Below are positions 1 through 6,021 of a DNA stretch of 6,021 nt, piece after piece; within the stretch, counting starts at the first letter, position 1; the number at the start of each line of letters is the position of its first letter. Both the position numbers and the translations under genes were made by a program. Under the pieces are notes generated by a model. It searched no databases, was not told where the DNA came from, and was given only the letters and a program-made list of their open reading frames with translations. The stretch comes from an uncultured Candidatus Melainabacteria bacterium. GTDB lineage: Bacteria; Cyanobacteriota; Vampirovibrionia; Gastranaerophilales; Gastranaerophilaceae. The stretch spans positions 1 to 6,021 of the forward strand of contig CAKUQA010000089.1 in assembly GCA_934675225.1 (NCBI GenBank), written 5' to 3'.

Positions 1-2408
1 GTAGTAGCCGTGATATCGAAACTTTTATTAACCTTGTTCAAAACGGGGTTAATATTAATGGTATTTTGAATACAATGCGTGATGGCAACTTCTACAATGG
101 TCAAGCTGTATTCATCACCCCTGGTGGTATGGCTATCGGAGCTTCAGGCGTTTTGAACGTTGGTTCTTTATCTGTTATCACTCCGACAAATGATGCTTAC
201 AGCGCATTAAAATCTCAATATGCTGAAGGCAATTATTCAAATATTAATAACATTTCTAATTTGTTAAACAAAGCTGAAAACGTTGGAAATATTACAGTTG
301 ATGGGAAAATTCTTGCAAGAGACGGTGTTCAACTTCGAGGCGGACAAATTAATGTAGGAGCAGAAGGTGCTATCTTGAATGGTGTTGCTTCTACAGAAGC
401 ATTTACAAATAGAAATACTGCAGCTACCAGAGCAGAAGCTTTATTTAACAACCTTGTAAATACAGATGGAATTAAAACAGCATCTTCATTTACAAAAAAT
501 GGATCAAATATCCAAATTAAATCTTCAACCGGTGTTGATATTGCAGGTAAAGTAATTAACGGTGCAGCAGATGCATCAGGTATTACATCTGCACAAGGCA
601 ACAGCGGTGTATTTATTACCAATAGCGGAGCTAACGGAACAAAAATTTCCGGACTTGTTCAATCCACACACGAATTGAACGTATACAACAAAGCCGGCGA
701 TATGAACGTTTCAGGAACACTTAAAAATGAAGGTGCTAACTTGAACGTTTCTAACAAAGGAACAAATTTAACAGTTGGTGGAAAACTTTCTACTGATAAA
801 GATTTAGCGATTACAAACAGAGGAACCGGCGCTTTAACAATTTCTGGTTCAGCAGTAGCTGAAGGCAAAGTAGATGTTGATAACTATGGTGCTGGCGGTA
901 TGAATGTTACCGGTACTGTAAATGCTACAAAAGCAAGATTTGTTAACCAAGGCGGCAAATTAGTAATCTCTAATACAGCTGACAAAGTTGCAGCAAACAG
1001 AGTTGATATTGTTAACTATGGCAACGGCGGCATGACTTTAGGTGGTATTAAATCTGAAGAAGGTTTGTACGCTGTAAACCACAAAGGCGATCTTACTGTT
1101 AACGGACATCTTACAACAGGTGACGATGCTACAATCAGCCTTAAAAACGATACAAATGGTGGCAAATTCGCAATTGCTTCTACCGGCAACATTGAAGGTT
1201 TAGGTAAAGTTGCTCTTAAAAACCAAGGTTCCGGCGGCATGACAATTGATGGAACAGTAACAAATGAAAATGCATTTGACAATGCAGAAACGGCTATTAT
1301 TAATGAAAACGGAGCTATGTTGGTTAATGGCAAAATTAGCAACAAAGGTAATATGACTTTAAATAACTCCGGTTCTGGCATGACAATTTCTAAAAACGCT
1401 GTAGTTACTAACGAAGGTCAACTTAAAGTTAAAAACTATGGTGCTGACGGTATGACAATTGTAGGCGACATTAATAACACAGGTAATGCAACATTCTATA
1501 ACGATGGTGGCAAATTGAGCCTTGCAACAAGTGCTAATGGCACTAAAGCCGGTAATATTACAAACGAAGATGGTAGGTTAATTATGTGGTCTAGAAATGC
1601 TTCTACAGGTATTTCAGCAGCATCTTCAAGCAAAATTATCAACAATGGTAACGGTAATAGCTTAGCTATTAAACATACAGGCACAACAGCTGCCGGAGAA
1701 AGAGGACTTGATCTTCAAGGAACAATTACTAATGATGGCGAAACTGCAATTAACAACTACAGTGGAGATATGTACATTTCAGGAAATATTTCTTCGGATG
1801 GCAACCTAGGTATTGTTAACAGAGCAGGAGCTGGAAAAGCAGACTTTGCAGAAGCTGGTACAATCACTAGTGATGGCAATATCAACATTAAAAACTATGG
1901 TTCAGGCGATATGACAGTTGATAACACTATCACAAACAATGGTAGATTGAACATTCTTGCTAATAAAAACAAATTGAACCTTGGTGGAACTGTTCACAAC
2001 AATAGCAATGGCGCATTAGATGCTAATAACGGTTTCTATGCAGCTGCTAGAGATCAAGGTACCGGCATCCTTGTTAAAGATACTTTCAAGGCAGATGGTG
2101 ATGGTCAAACCCTTATCAAAAACATCTCAGGTTCTGAAGGTTTGAGATATGAAGGAAATATTAACGCTTCCGGTTCTCAAACAGAGTTATATAACCAAAA
2201 AGGTAATATGACAGTTGGCGGAACTATTGCAACAACAGGTAACGGTAAAGTTGTTGTATTGAACAAAGGTGACGGAATGACTGTAAACGGCACAATCTCA
2301 AGCGAAAGTGATGTTAAAGTTGTTAACAAAGGTTCCGAAAAAGCCAACAGAAGTAACGCAAAAGTAACTACTCCAAATTCAGCTTGGTTCTATGAAAAAC
2401 TAAAATAA
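1..2408 (+). CDS. Filamentous haemagglutinin-like TPS-domain adhesin, 5' end outside window
   Basis: This is probably a large secreted surface adhesin or exoprotein. The frame is open from base 3, so the gene starts upstream; the TTG at 66 is an internal Leu codon, not a start. About 801 residues are visible. The first ~60 (GILNTMRDGNFYNG, VFITPGGMAIGASG, VLNVGSLSVITP) match the conserved end of the haemagglutination-activity/TPS domain, which in the family directs Sec export and recognition by a TpsB outer-membrane pore. A low-complexity linker follows, then many ~22-residue repeats of the form N-x-G-x-G-G-M-T-V-x-G-x-I, as expected for a right-handed beta-helix. The end (TTPNSAWFYEKLK) has no recognisable toxin or anchor domain. 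Protein and repeat style resemble proteins annotated as LktA-family filamentous adhesins, but I cannot confirm that subfamily. No TpsB partner gene is in view. A strong terminator follows 20 bp after the stop, so 2408 is probably the true end. Confidence 0.85.
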   Translation, partial: SSRDIETFINLVQNGVNINGILNTMRDGNFYNGQAVFITPGGMAIGASGVLNVGSLSVITPTNDAYSALKSQYAEGNYSNINNISNLLNKAENVGNITVDGKILARDGVQLRGGQINVGAEGAILNGVASTEAFTNRNTAATRAEALFNNLVNTDGIKTASSFTKNGSNIQIKSSTGVDIAGKVINGAADASGITSAQGNSGVFITNSGANGTKISGLVQSTHELNVYNKAGDMNVSGTLKNEGANLNVSNKGTNLTVGGKLSTDKDLAITNRGTGALTISGSAVAEGKVDVDNYGAGGMNVTGTVNATKARFVNQGGKLVISNTADKVAANRVDIVNYGNGGMTLGGIKSEEGLYAVNHKGDLTVNGHLTTGDDATISLKNDTNGGKFAIASTGNIEGLGKVALKNQGSGGMTIDGTVTNENAFDNAETAIINENGAMLVNGKISNKGNMTLNNSGSGMTISKNAVVTNEGQLKVKNYGADGMTIVGDINNTGNATFYNDGGKLSLATSANGTKAGNITNEDGRLIMWSRNASTGISAASSSKIINNGNGNSLAIKHTGTTAAGERGLDLQGTITNDGETAINNYSGDMYISGNISSDGNLGIVNRAGAGKADFAEAGTITSDGNINIKNYGSGDMTVDNTITNNGRLNILANKNKLNLGGTVHNNSNGALDANNGFYAAARDQGTGILVKDTFKADGDGQTLIKNISGSEGLRYEGNINASGSQTELYNQKGNMTVGGTIATTGNGKVVVLNKGDGMTVNGTISSESDVKVVNKGSEKANRSNAKVTTPNSAWFYEKLK
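678..2336 (+). repeat. Array of ~22-residue beta-helix coil repeats within the adhesin
   Basis: The protein shows roughly twenty degenerate repeats with a period of about 21-24 residues (63-72 bp). The best copies read NYGAGGMNVTGTV, NYGNGGMTLGGI, NQGSGGMTIDGTV, NYGADGMTIVGDI, NYGSGDMTVDNTI, NQKGNMTVGGTI and NKGDGMTVNGTI. Similarity also survives at DNA level: the octamer aactatgg recurs at 882, 1014, 1434 and 1893, each time followed by a Gly-rich GGM/GDM-coding stretch. Each repeat probably forms one coil of the helix. The copies are diverged, so this is an old array rather than a recent tandem expansion. Confidence 0.8.
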
Positions 2409-2427
2409 GTAGAACTTATAAACATCC

Positions 2428-2460
2428 AAAAAGAGTACCTATAAATAGGTACTCTTTTTT
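2428..2460 (+). terminator. Strong intrinsic terminator between convergent genes
   Basis: A perfect 14-bp stem (AAAAAGAGTACCTA paired with TAGGTACTCTTTTT) encloses a 4-base TAAA loop and ends in a T run. It begins 20 bp after the adhesin stop. Because the stem is flanked by A's on the left and T's on the right, the opposite strand also forms a hairpin followed by five T's. It can therefore serve the convergent minus-strand gene ending at 2494 as well. Confidence 0.93.
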
Positions 2461-2493
2461 ATTTATTACAATAATTTTTACCATCGAAAAAGG

Positions 2494-3558
2494 CTATCCA
2501 TTTATCAAATCAAATAATTTTTTTGCAGAGTCTACATACCCCGCAGATGCAATCAATTTTCCACTTTTTTTATCTGTAAATTGTGGTCTTAAAACACCTT
2601 CCAAAATCGGATCAATATTTTTAGCTTGCTCTAAAATAGCCATTATTTCTTGTTCATCTGGAGATTTTTGCAAAGCCATGCCGGCAGCAAATTTTTCCCC
2701 AGACAAAACATCTTCACTTGAACGGATATATTTTTCACAAGCTGCTTTTACTTTATTCAAAGTGTCAGGAGTCGCTTTCTCATCAAGATAAATTGTTATA
2801 GGATCATGACGCTCTAACCAATCTAAATTAGTTTCCGGAGTTTTATAATACCCCTTGACTTTTCCAGATGCAAACAAGCTATCTAACGATTTTATTAGAT
2901 TTTCATCCGCTAAAGCATTTATAGAAATTCTATCGACACTTTTGACACTTTTTCTACCAATTGGAATTCTATAATGCCATCCATTTTGGTTTTTAACTTT
3001 AATAGAAGTAGTGCTTTTTGCTGTTATTTCTTCAATATTCCCTGTAACTAAACTTGATGTTGGATATTCACCAAGTCTTAAATCTTTGTATAAAGCATCA
3101 AACAGATTTGAGTATATGGTTTTTATATCAAGTGAGTCCATATTATCTTTGAACTGTGTAAAAATTAATACCCTTCTAGAAGTCCCTTTTTCTTGAGCCT
3201 TTGTAATAATTTTTCCATAAAGTTCTCCTAAAACTTTCCTTGCATTATCTTGCGGAGTTCCGTCAACACTTGAACTTATACTTAAATTAGTACCTGCATT
3301 CGTGCCTTGTGATACTGTTTTTTCAACTTTTCCACCAAGAAATTCTCGAATTCTGGGCCCTAACTTCCCCTTATAACCTAATATTCCAAAAGCAACAATA
3401 GAAGCTAAAGTAGTCGCACCAATCATATAAACAGTAGCACGCTTTTCCTCCTTATCCTTTTGGGGCAACCCTATTTTTTCAGTACCATTATTAAAAATAG
3501 GATTTGATGTAAAAACATTGTTATACTGTTTTGAATAATTGCTATCTACATGTAACAT
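2494..3558 (-). CDS. Hypothetical membrane-anchored protein, function unknown
   Basis: I do not recognise this family. With the ATG at 3558 the product is 354 residues: a polar, Asn-rich N-terminus of about 35 residues, a charged stretch (KDKEEKR), one predicted transmembrane helix at about residues 41-61 (ATVYMIGATTLASIVAFGIL), a basic KGK segment, then about 290 soluble residues of mixed alpha/beta character ending in LFDLING. There is no lipobox or obvious signal-peptidase site, so it looks like a single-pass membrane protein. The frame extends to a TTG at 3573, but a good -10 box (TATAAT, 3583-3578 on the minus strand) would put the transcription start near 3571, downstream of that TTG. 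GGGA lies 7 nt before the ATG, so ATG 3558 is preferred. The gene stands alone, converges on the adhesin gene and shares its terminator. Confidence 0.8.
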   Translation of the reverse strand: MLHVDSNYSKQYNNVFTSNPIFNNGTEKIGLPQKDKEEKRATVYMIGATTLASIVAFGILGYKGKLGPRIREFLGGKVEKTVSQGTNAGTNLSISSSVDGTPQDNARKVLGELYGKIITKAQEKGTSRRVLIFTQFKDNMDSLDIKTIYSNLFDALYKDLRLGEYPTSSLVTGNIEEITAKSTTSIKVKNQNGWHYRIPIGRKSVKSVDRISINALADENLIKSLDSLFASGKVKGYYKTPETNLDWLERHDPITIYLDEKATPDTLNKVKAACEKYIRSSEDVLSGEKFAAGMALQKSPDEQEIMAILEQAKNIDPILEGVLRPQFTDKKSGKLIASAGYVDSAKKLFDLING

Positions 3559-3573
3559 ACGATTTTCCCACAA

Positions 3574-3822
3574 GCTTATTATACATAATAAGTAATAAAA
3601 TAAATTAAAATTGTGTTATTTATACAAAAACATTAAAATTTATTAATAGATATCGAAAGTATTAAAATTCTCTCAAAAAATCAATATTAAATAAGGCAAA
3701 ACCATAAAATAAACAATTTAAACTAAGAACAAAGAATCTTTTATTAATAAAGATTTTTGTTTATTCCCATATATTTTTACTACAAACAGTATTGATAATT
3801 TTAAACATAAATTCCAAGGGGG
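3574..3822. other. Very AT-rich intergenic region without a convincing gene
   Basis: Between the divergent hypothetical gene and the tRNA promoter there is no convincing gene. By hand count 3601-3780 is about 16% G+C (29 of 180). The only structured item I see is an AT-rich hairpin at 3732-3758 (AATCTTT, a 7-base loop, AAAGATT, then further T's). It resembles a weak + strand terminator but follows no + strand gene, so I do not call it one. Confidence 0.6.
3578..3583 (-). promoter_or_regulatory. -10 box of the hypothetical membrane protein gene
   Basis: On the minus strand a perfect TATAAT lies about 20 bp upstream of ATG 3558. No good -35 hexamer is found 16-18 bp further upstream, where the DNA is nearly all A and T. 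The implied transcript has a leader of only about 12-15 nt, enough for the GGGA ribosome-binding site, and it rules out the TTG at 3573 as the start. Confidence 0.45.
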
Positions 3823-3850
3823 TTGATTTTTTATTTTTACGGAGCATAAT
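3823..3850 (+). promoter_or_regulatory. Putative promoter of the initiator tRNA gene
   Basis: TTGATT (3823-3828) and CATAAT (3845-3850) are separated by 16 bp and resemble a housekeeping sigma factor promoter. Transcription would start around 3857, about 35 bp before the tRNA 5' end at 3892. Its presence on this side suggests that the 5' half-tRNA is the original chromosomal copy with its native promoter. Confidence 0.5.
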
Positions 3851-3854
3851 ATAG

Positions 3855-3878
3855 ATGTTGAGTGTATTTACTCGACAT
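3855..3878 (+). other. Leader hairpin just upstream of the tRNA 5' end
   Basis: ATGTTGAGT (3855-3863) can pair with ACTCGACAT (3870-3878) around a 6-base loop, giving nine pairs including one G-T wobble. It lies at the predicted start of the tRNA precursor and ends 13 bp before the mature 5' end. It may be a precursor-processing structure or a protein-binding palindrome; the sequence does not decide. Confidence 0.45.
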
Positions 3879-3891
3879 ACAAATTAAATAT

Positions 3892-3935
<44 letters not shown>

Positions 3936-4016
3936 TTTTAAAATTAGTATCCTTGCTTGATATAATCAGTGTTATTGGTATTTATAAGATACTTATTTTT
4001 TGATATAAATTGTAGG

Positions 4017-4056
4017 GAAGACCTATAATTTTTGTAGATCTATTTATAGGTCTTTT
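4017..4056 (+). terminator. Hairpin between the tRNA junction and the integrase stop
   Basis: AAGACCTATAA (4018-4028) pairs perfectly with TTATAGGTCTT (4044-4054) around a 15-base loop that itself contains the palindrome TAGATCTA (4035-4042). On the + strand it runs into TTTTA, so it could stop transcription coming from the tRNA promoter before it becomes antisense to the integrase. On the minus strand it lies about 22 bp after the integrase stop but lacks a T tract. A role as an integrase or excisionase binding structure is also possible. Confidence 0.4.
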
Positions 4057-4057
4057 A

Positions 4058-4090
4058 CTCCCCAATTTTTCATTTTTTATGCTCCCCAAT
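4058..4090. repeat. Pair of 9-bp direct repeats around the integrase stop codon
   Basis: CTCCCCAAT occurs at 4058-4066 and at 4082-4090, 24 bp apart. The second copy lies inside the last integrase codons (Asp-Trp-Gly-Ala) and the first lies just beyond the stop; both are preceded by T-rich sequence and TTTA. Short direct repeats at this distance from the crossover are typical of integrase arm-type sites, but two copies are weak evidence. Confidence 0.35.
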
Positions 4091-4745
4091 CGTCTTCTTG
4101 TGCAAAAGTTTTATGAGGTAACATTTCATCTGGAATATCTTTTTCATTGCTATGAAAAATGTGTTTAAATTGTTTGTCTTGAAATTCAGTAAGTTCTTCC
4201 AAGTGATGTGGTAAAACATGAGTATATGTATCTAAAGTTATTCCAATACTGCTATGTCCTAGCCAAGCTGAAACTTTTTTAATGTCTGCTTTGTGTTCAA
4301 AGAAATTTGTTGCACAAGAATGCCTGAATGAATGTATTTTATGATGTTCAATGCCAGCTTCTTCAAGTCTTTTATTAACAAAATCTCTAAATGTTGTATC
4401 ACAAATGAAATAACCGTCATCTCTTGCAAAAACAAGGTCTAAATCTCTATGATATTTAACACCTAAACGCATTTTGTTTTCAGCTTGTATACTTCTTACT
4501 CTGCGTAAGATTTTATAAACTATGTCTGATATTGGTATTGTACGATTTGATGTTTTAGTTTTCGTTGAATCAATAATTTCTTTTTTATATTTATATTTTG
4601 AGCTATTGTCATTATTGGGTACAGCTTGTAATTGTTGTGCAATTCTCATTTCTCGTTTTTCAAAATTAACTTTTGACCATTGCAAGCCTAATGCTTCGCC
4701 TAATCTTGTACCGACACAAAGAAAAACACTATAAGCATATCCCAT
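4077..4745 (-). CDS. Integrase C-terminal fragment: catalytic domain
   Basis: This 222-residue frame carries the whole active site of a tyrosine recombinase. Box I Arg is R14 (GTRLGEALGL); the beta-hairpin Lys is in TKTKTSNRTIPI (K62 or K64); the H-x-x-R motif is H138-SF-R141; the second His is H164 (WLGHSS); the nucleophile is Y174 (LDTYTHV). After about residue 180 comes a polar tail ending EDDWGA. The ATG at 4745 is probably an accident of the frameshift, but AAAAAGG (4758-4752) lies about 6 nt before it, so separate translation cannot be excluded. An isolated catalytic domain would lack the arm- and core-binding domains needed for site choice. Confidence 0.85.
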   Translation of the reverse strand: MGYAYSVFLCVGTRLGEALGLQWSKVNFEKREMRIAQQLQAVPNNDNSSKYKYKKEIIDSTKTKTSNRTIPISDIVYKILRRVRSIQAENKMRLGVKYHRDLDLVFARDDGYFICDTTFRDFVNKRLEEAGIEHHKIHSFRHSCATNFFEHKADIKKVSAWLGHSSIGITLDTYTHVLPHHLEELTEFQDKQFKHIFHSNEKDIPDEMLPHKTFAQEDDWGA

Positions 4746-5386
4746 TGTGTACCTTTTTCAATACAGTATCTGAAAAATTTATTATAGTCTTCTTGTGTTA
4801 GTATTTCTATTTCTTTTTTCGTACATTTTGGGTAATTTGCTTTTTTATTAGGATTTTCTTTTATAATTTCATTTTGATATGCACATTCAAGCATTCTATT
4901 TACAACAGCACGAATATTTTTAACTGTTTTAGGGTCAAGAGTTCCACCTTTACCGTTATTCTTTTTTAGACAATCATTATAAAATTTTGTAAGTCTTAGA
5001 CCTGTAAGACTTTTTAATGGGCGATGTCCTAAACCTGGAATGATGTGTTTATCCAAAATACTTCTATCATCACTAATAGTTGTAACTTTAACATGACCAA
5101 CGACAAAATTTTCAAACCAAGTATTTGCCCATTGTGCAACTGTACAGTTTTCTGAAATTTCATCAGAACATCGACCCTCTAATTCTGCTTTCCATTCTTT
5201 GTACGCAATTAAACATTCTTCTTTAGTTTTTCTAGAGAAAGATTTTATTTTACTTTTACCAAATTCGTCATGATAAGTAACTTTATATTCAATGTATTTA
5301 CCGTCAGTACTTTTCGTAAAACAGCCTTCACCATTTTTGCGTTTAGGTCTTTTAATTTTTGGAGTCAAATCTTTAGTCATTAGCAT
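4700..5386 (-). CDS. Integrase N-terminal fragment: arm-binding and core-binding domains
   Basis: The frame encodes 228 residues from ATG 5386, or 226 from ATG 5380. Residues ~18-66 (around DGKYIEYKVTYHDEFGKSK, then SFSRKTKEECLIAYKEWKA) form the three-strand-plus-helix arm-type DNA-binding domain of Tn916/lambda-like integrases. Residues ~80-175 (from TVAQWANTWFENFV to VNRMLECAYQNEII) form the SAM-like core-binding domain. The catalytic domain begins at about residue 195 (ILTQEDYNKFFRYC) and is cut off by the frameshift at ~215-225. The true start is uncertain: AGGAG at 5392-5388 is 7 nt before ATG 5380, while a second AGGAG at 5400-5396 is 9 nt before ATG 5386. Both starts lie inside the end of the serine recombinase gene, so translation is probably coupled. 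As it stands the product could bind DNA but not recombine it. Confidence 0.85.
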   Translation of the reverse strand: MLMTKDLTPKIKRPKRKNGEGCFTKSTDGKYIEYKVTYHDEFGKSKIKSFSRKTKEECLIAYKEWKAELEGRCSDEISENCTVAQWANTWFENFVVGHVKVTTISDDRSILDKHIIPGLGHRPLKSLTGLRLTKFYNDCLKKNNGKGGTLDPKTVKNIRAVVNRMLECAYQNEIIKENPNKKANYPKCTKKEIEILTQEDYNKFFRYCIEKGTQWDMLIVFFFVSVQD

Positions 5387-6021
5387 TCTCCTCTGCTCCT
5401 GTGGTACTCGGCAGAGCCTGCGTTCCTACGTCGCCGTCGTTTAGTTGCGTTGCCGAAAACTCACCGTTTCCGTCAACTTCACTTCGGCTGCCGCTTTCTC
5501 TTACGAATTTGTAGAATGCATATTCGCTAATATTTAACTCGCGTATAGCAATATTTGATTTGATTTCACGATTAAGCCATTTTTTGTAAACTTCGCTAAA
5601 ATTTGCAGGCTTTTCAATTTGTTTTCTGCCTTTGTACTTACCTAATTTTTTAGCAACGGCAATTCCATCTCGCTGTCTTTCTAATAGATTTGCACGTTCA
5701 AACTCATAAATTGCACCTAAAAATGTAATCATAAGTTTCCCAAAATTACTTGAGGTATCAATGCTTTCTTTAAGACTAAAAAGTCCTACACCTTTGTTAT
5801 TAAGACATTCAATAATATCCAACAAATCTTTAGTATTGCGAGCAAGCCTTGATAAATCTTTAACATAGACAGTATCGCCCTCTCTTACATACTCTAACAG
5901 AGCTTGCAATTGTGGACGTTGTGTATTTTTACCGCTAACTTTTTCTTCAAAAACTTTGTCCAGCTTAAAATCTTGCAACAAAGATTTTTGGCTTTCGGTG
6001 TTTTGTTCAATTGTGCTAACT
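5373..6021 (-). CDS. Serine recombinase (resolvase/invertase family), N-terminus outside window
   Basis: The frame is open to the right edge, where it reads VSTIEQNTESQK, the conserved start of the catalytic domain including the nucleophile Ser of the R-V-S-T motif (codon 6017-6015). The TTG at 5981 is an internal Leu. Other family landmarks are DTVYVKDLSRLARNTKDL, with the conserved active-site arginines, SSNFGKLMITFLGAIYEFER leading into the long E helix, and GKYKGRK before a small C-terminal helix-turn-helix (about NIAIRELNISEYAFYKFVRE). Only about the first 5-10 residues should be missing. After the helix-turn-helix there is an extra ~40-residue acidic, Gly/Ser/Thr-rich tail encoded in G+C-rich DNA. 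The small size fits resolution or inversion rather than large serine integrases. The gene overlaps the integrase start by 14 bp, so the two are probably cotranscribed. Confidence 0.9.
   Translation of the reverse strand, partial: VSTIEQNTESQKSLLQDFKLDKVFEEKVSGKNTQRPQLQALLEYVREGDTVYVKDLSRLARNTKDLLDIIECLNNKGVGLFSLKESIDTSSNFGKLMITFLGAIYEFERANLLERQRDGIAVAKKLGKYKGRKQIEKPANFSEVYKKWLNREIKSNIAIRELNISEYAFYKFVRESGSRSEVDGNGEFSATQLNDGDVGTQALPSTTGAEENAND
5376..5500 (-). other. G+C-rich patch encoding the serine recombinase tail
   Basis: By hand count 5391-5500 is 57% G+C (63 of 110), against 30% in 5501-5580 and 35% in 5301-5380. The borders coincide closely with the end of the helix-turn-helix domain (codon for S163 of the TTG-numbered frame at 5495) and the integrase start. 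The encoded tail (SGSRSEVDGNGEFSATQ, later DVGTQALPSTTGAEENAND) has no recognisable domain and looks disordered. The patch also contains the integrase ribosome-binding sites. Confidence 0.75.
5387..5400 (-). promoter_or_regulatory. Double ribosome-binding site serving two integrase starts
   Basis: The minus strand reads AGGAGCAGAGGAGA directly before ATG 5386. The two AGGAG copies are each well spaced for a different in-frame ATG (distal copy to 5386, proximal copy to 5380). The site lies within the coding region of the upstream serine recombinase, whose stop (5375-5373) is a few bases past both ATGs, the arrangement expected for coupled translation. Confidence 0.7.

Larger units (their letters stand above)
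4077..5386 (-). pseudogene. Tyrosine recombinase (integrase) gene broken by a one-base frameshift
   Basis: Two overlapping minus-strand frames (5386 to 4700 and 4745 to 4077) together make one normal integrase of about 436 residues, near the length of Tn916-type integrases. The upstream frame ends in FFFVSVQD and a TAG, while the downstream frame enters at FLCVGTRLGEALGL, the box I region. One added base would restore a single frame. An extra G in TCGG at 4711-4714 would give the family-like sequence VSGTRLGEALGL; an extra G in GGG at 4741-4743 would give QWGYAYSVFLCVGTR. The first fits the usual hydrophobic-TGxR pattern better. All catalytic residues are intact, so the break is recent, a sequencing or assembly error, or a recoding site. 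I see no classical slippery heptamer. If real, the protein is inactive and the element immobile without outside help. Confidence 0.8.

Noticed and set aside
329..1684. Several minus-strand open frames of 60-120 codons inside the adhesin gene
   Set aside because: They are low-complexity mirror frames of the repetitive + strand coding sequence, with Pro/Leu/Ile/Val-rich products and no start signals.
678..2336. CRISPR-like or recent tandem DNA repeat array
   Set aside because: The periodicity is at protein level with diverged DNA and no constant spacer length; it reflects beta-helix coils.
3571..3573. TTG start giving a 359-residue version of the hypothetical membrane protein
   Set aside because: It lies at or before the transcription start implied by the TATAAT box and has no ribosome-binding site; ATG 3558 has GGGA at proper spacing.
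3732..3758. AT-rich hairpin with T run resembling a terminator
   Set aside because: Its stem is nearly all A-T, there is no + strand gene upstream to terminate, and such structures are expected by chance in 16% G+C DNA.

Overview
The window is AT-rich bacterial DNA with two parts: a chromosome-like left part (1 to about 3930) and the end of an integrated mobile element (about 3931 to 6021, continuing past the window). A likely source is a gut cyanobacterium-relative (Melainabacteria/Gastranaerophilales type). This is an inference from the low G+C, the style of the repeat adhesin and a cyanobacteria-like initiator tRNA half; nothing here proves it.

Left part. The window opens inside a filamentous-haemagglutinin-like secreted adhesin gene (+ strand, ends 2408). 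It begins with the end of a two-partner-secretion (TPS) domain and continues as roughly twenty ~22-residue beta-helix repeats. A strong, probably bidirectional, terminator (2428-2460) separates it from a convergent gene (minus strand, 2494 to about 3558) for a membrane-anchored protein of unknown function. About 320 bp of extremely AT-rich DNA follow, ending in a promoter that drives an initiator-tRNA-Met gene.

Junction. Only the 5' half of that tRNA is present (3892-3930). The match stops exactly at the end of the 7-nt anticodon loop and unrelated sequence follows. This is the signature of an integrative element that crossed over in the anticodon loop. The 3' half should lie at the far end of the element, outside the window.

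Element. Reading inward from the junction, the minus strand carries a tyrosine recombinase (integrase) and, upstream of it and overlapping it, a serine recombinase of the resolvase/invertase type, cut by the window edge. The integrase reading frame is broken by a one-base shift between its core-binding and catalytic domains (4711-4745), although every catalytic residue is still encoded. The last ~40 codons of the serine recombinase lie in a sharply bounded G+C-rich patch (57% against 30-35% on both sides) that also holds the integrase ribosome-binding sites. The tRNA junction, the broken integrase, the coupled recombinases of two chemistries and the grafted-looking G+C-rich tail are the main points of interest.
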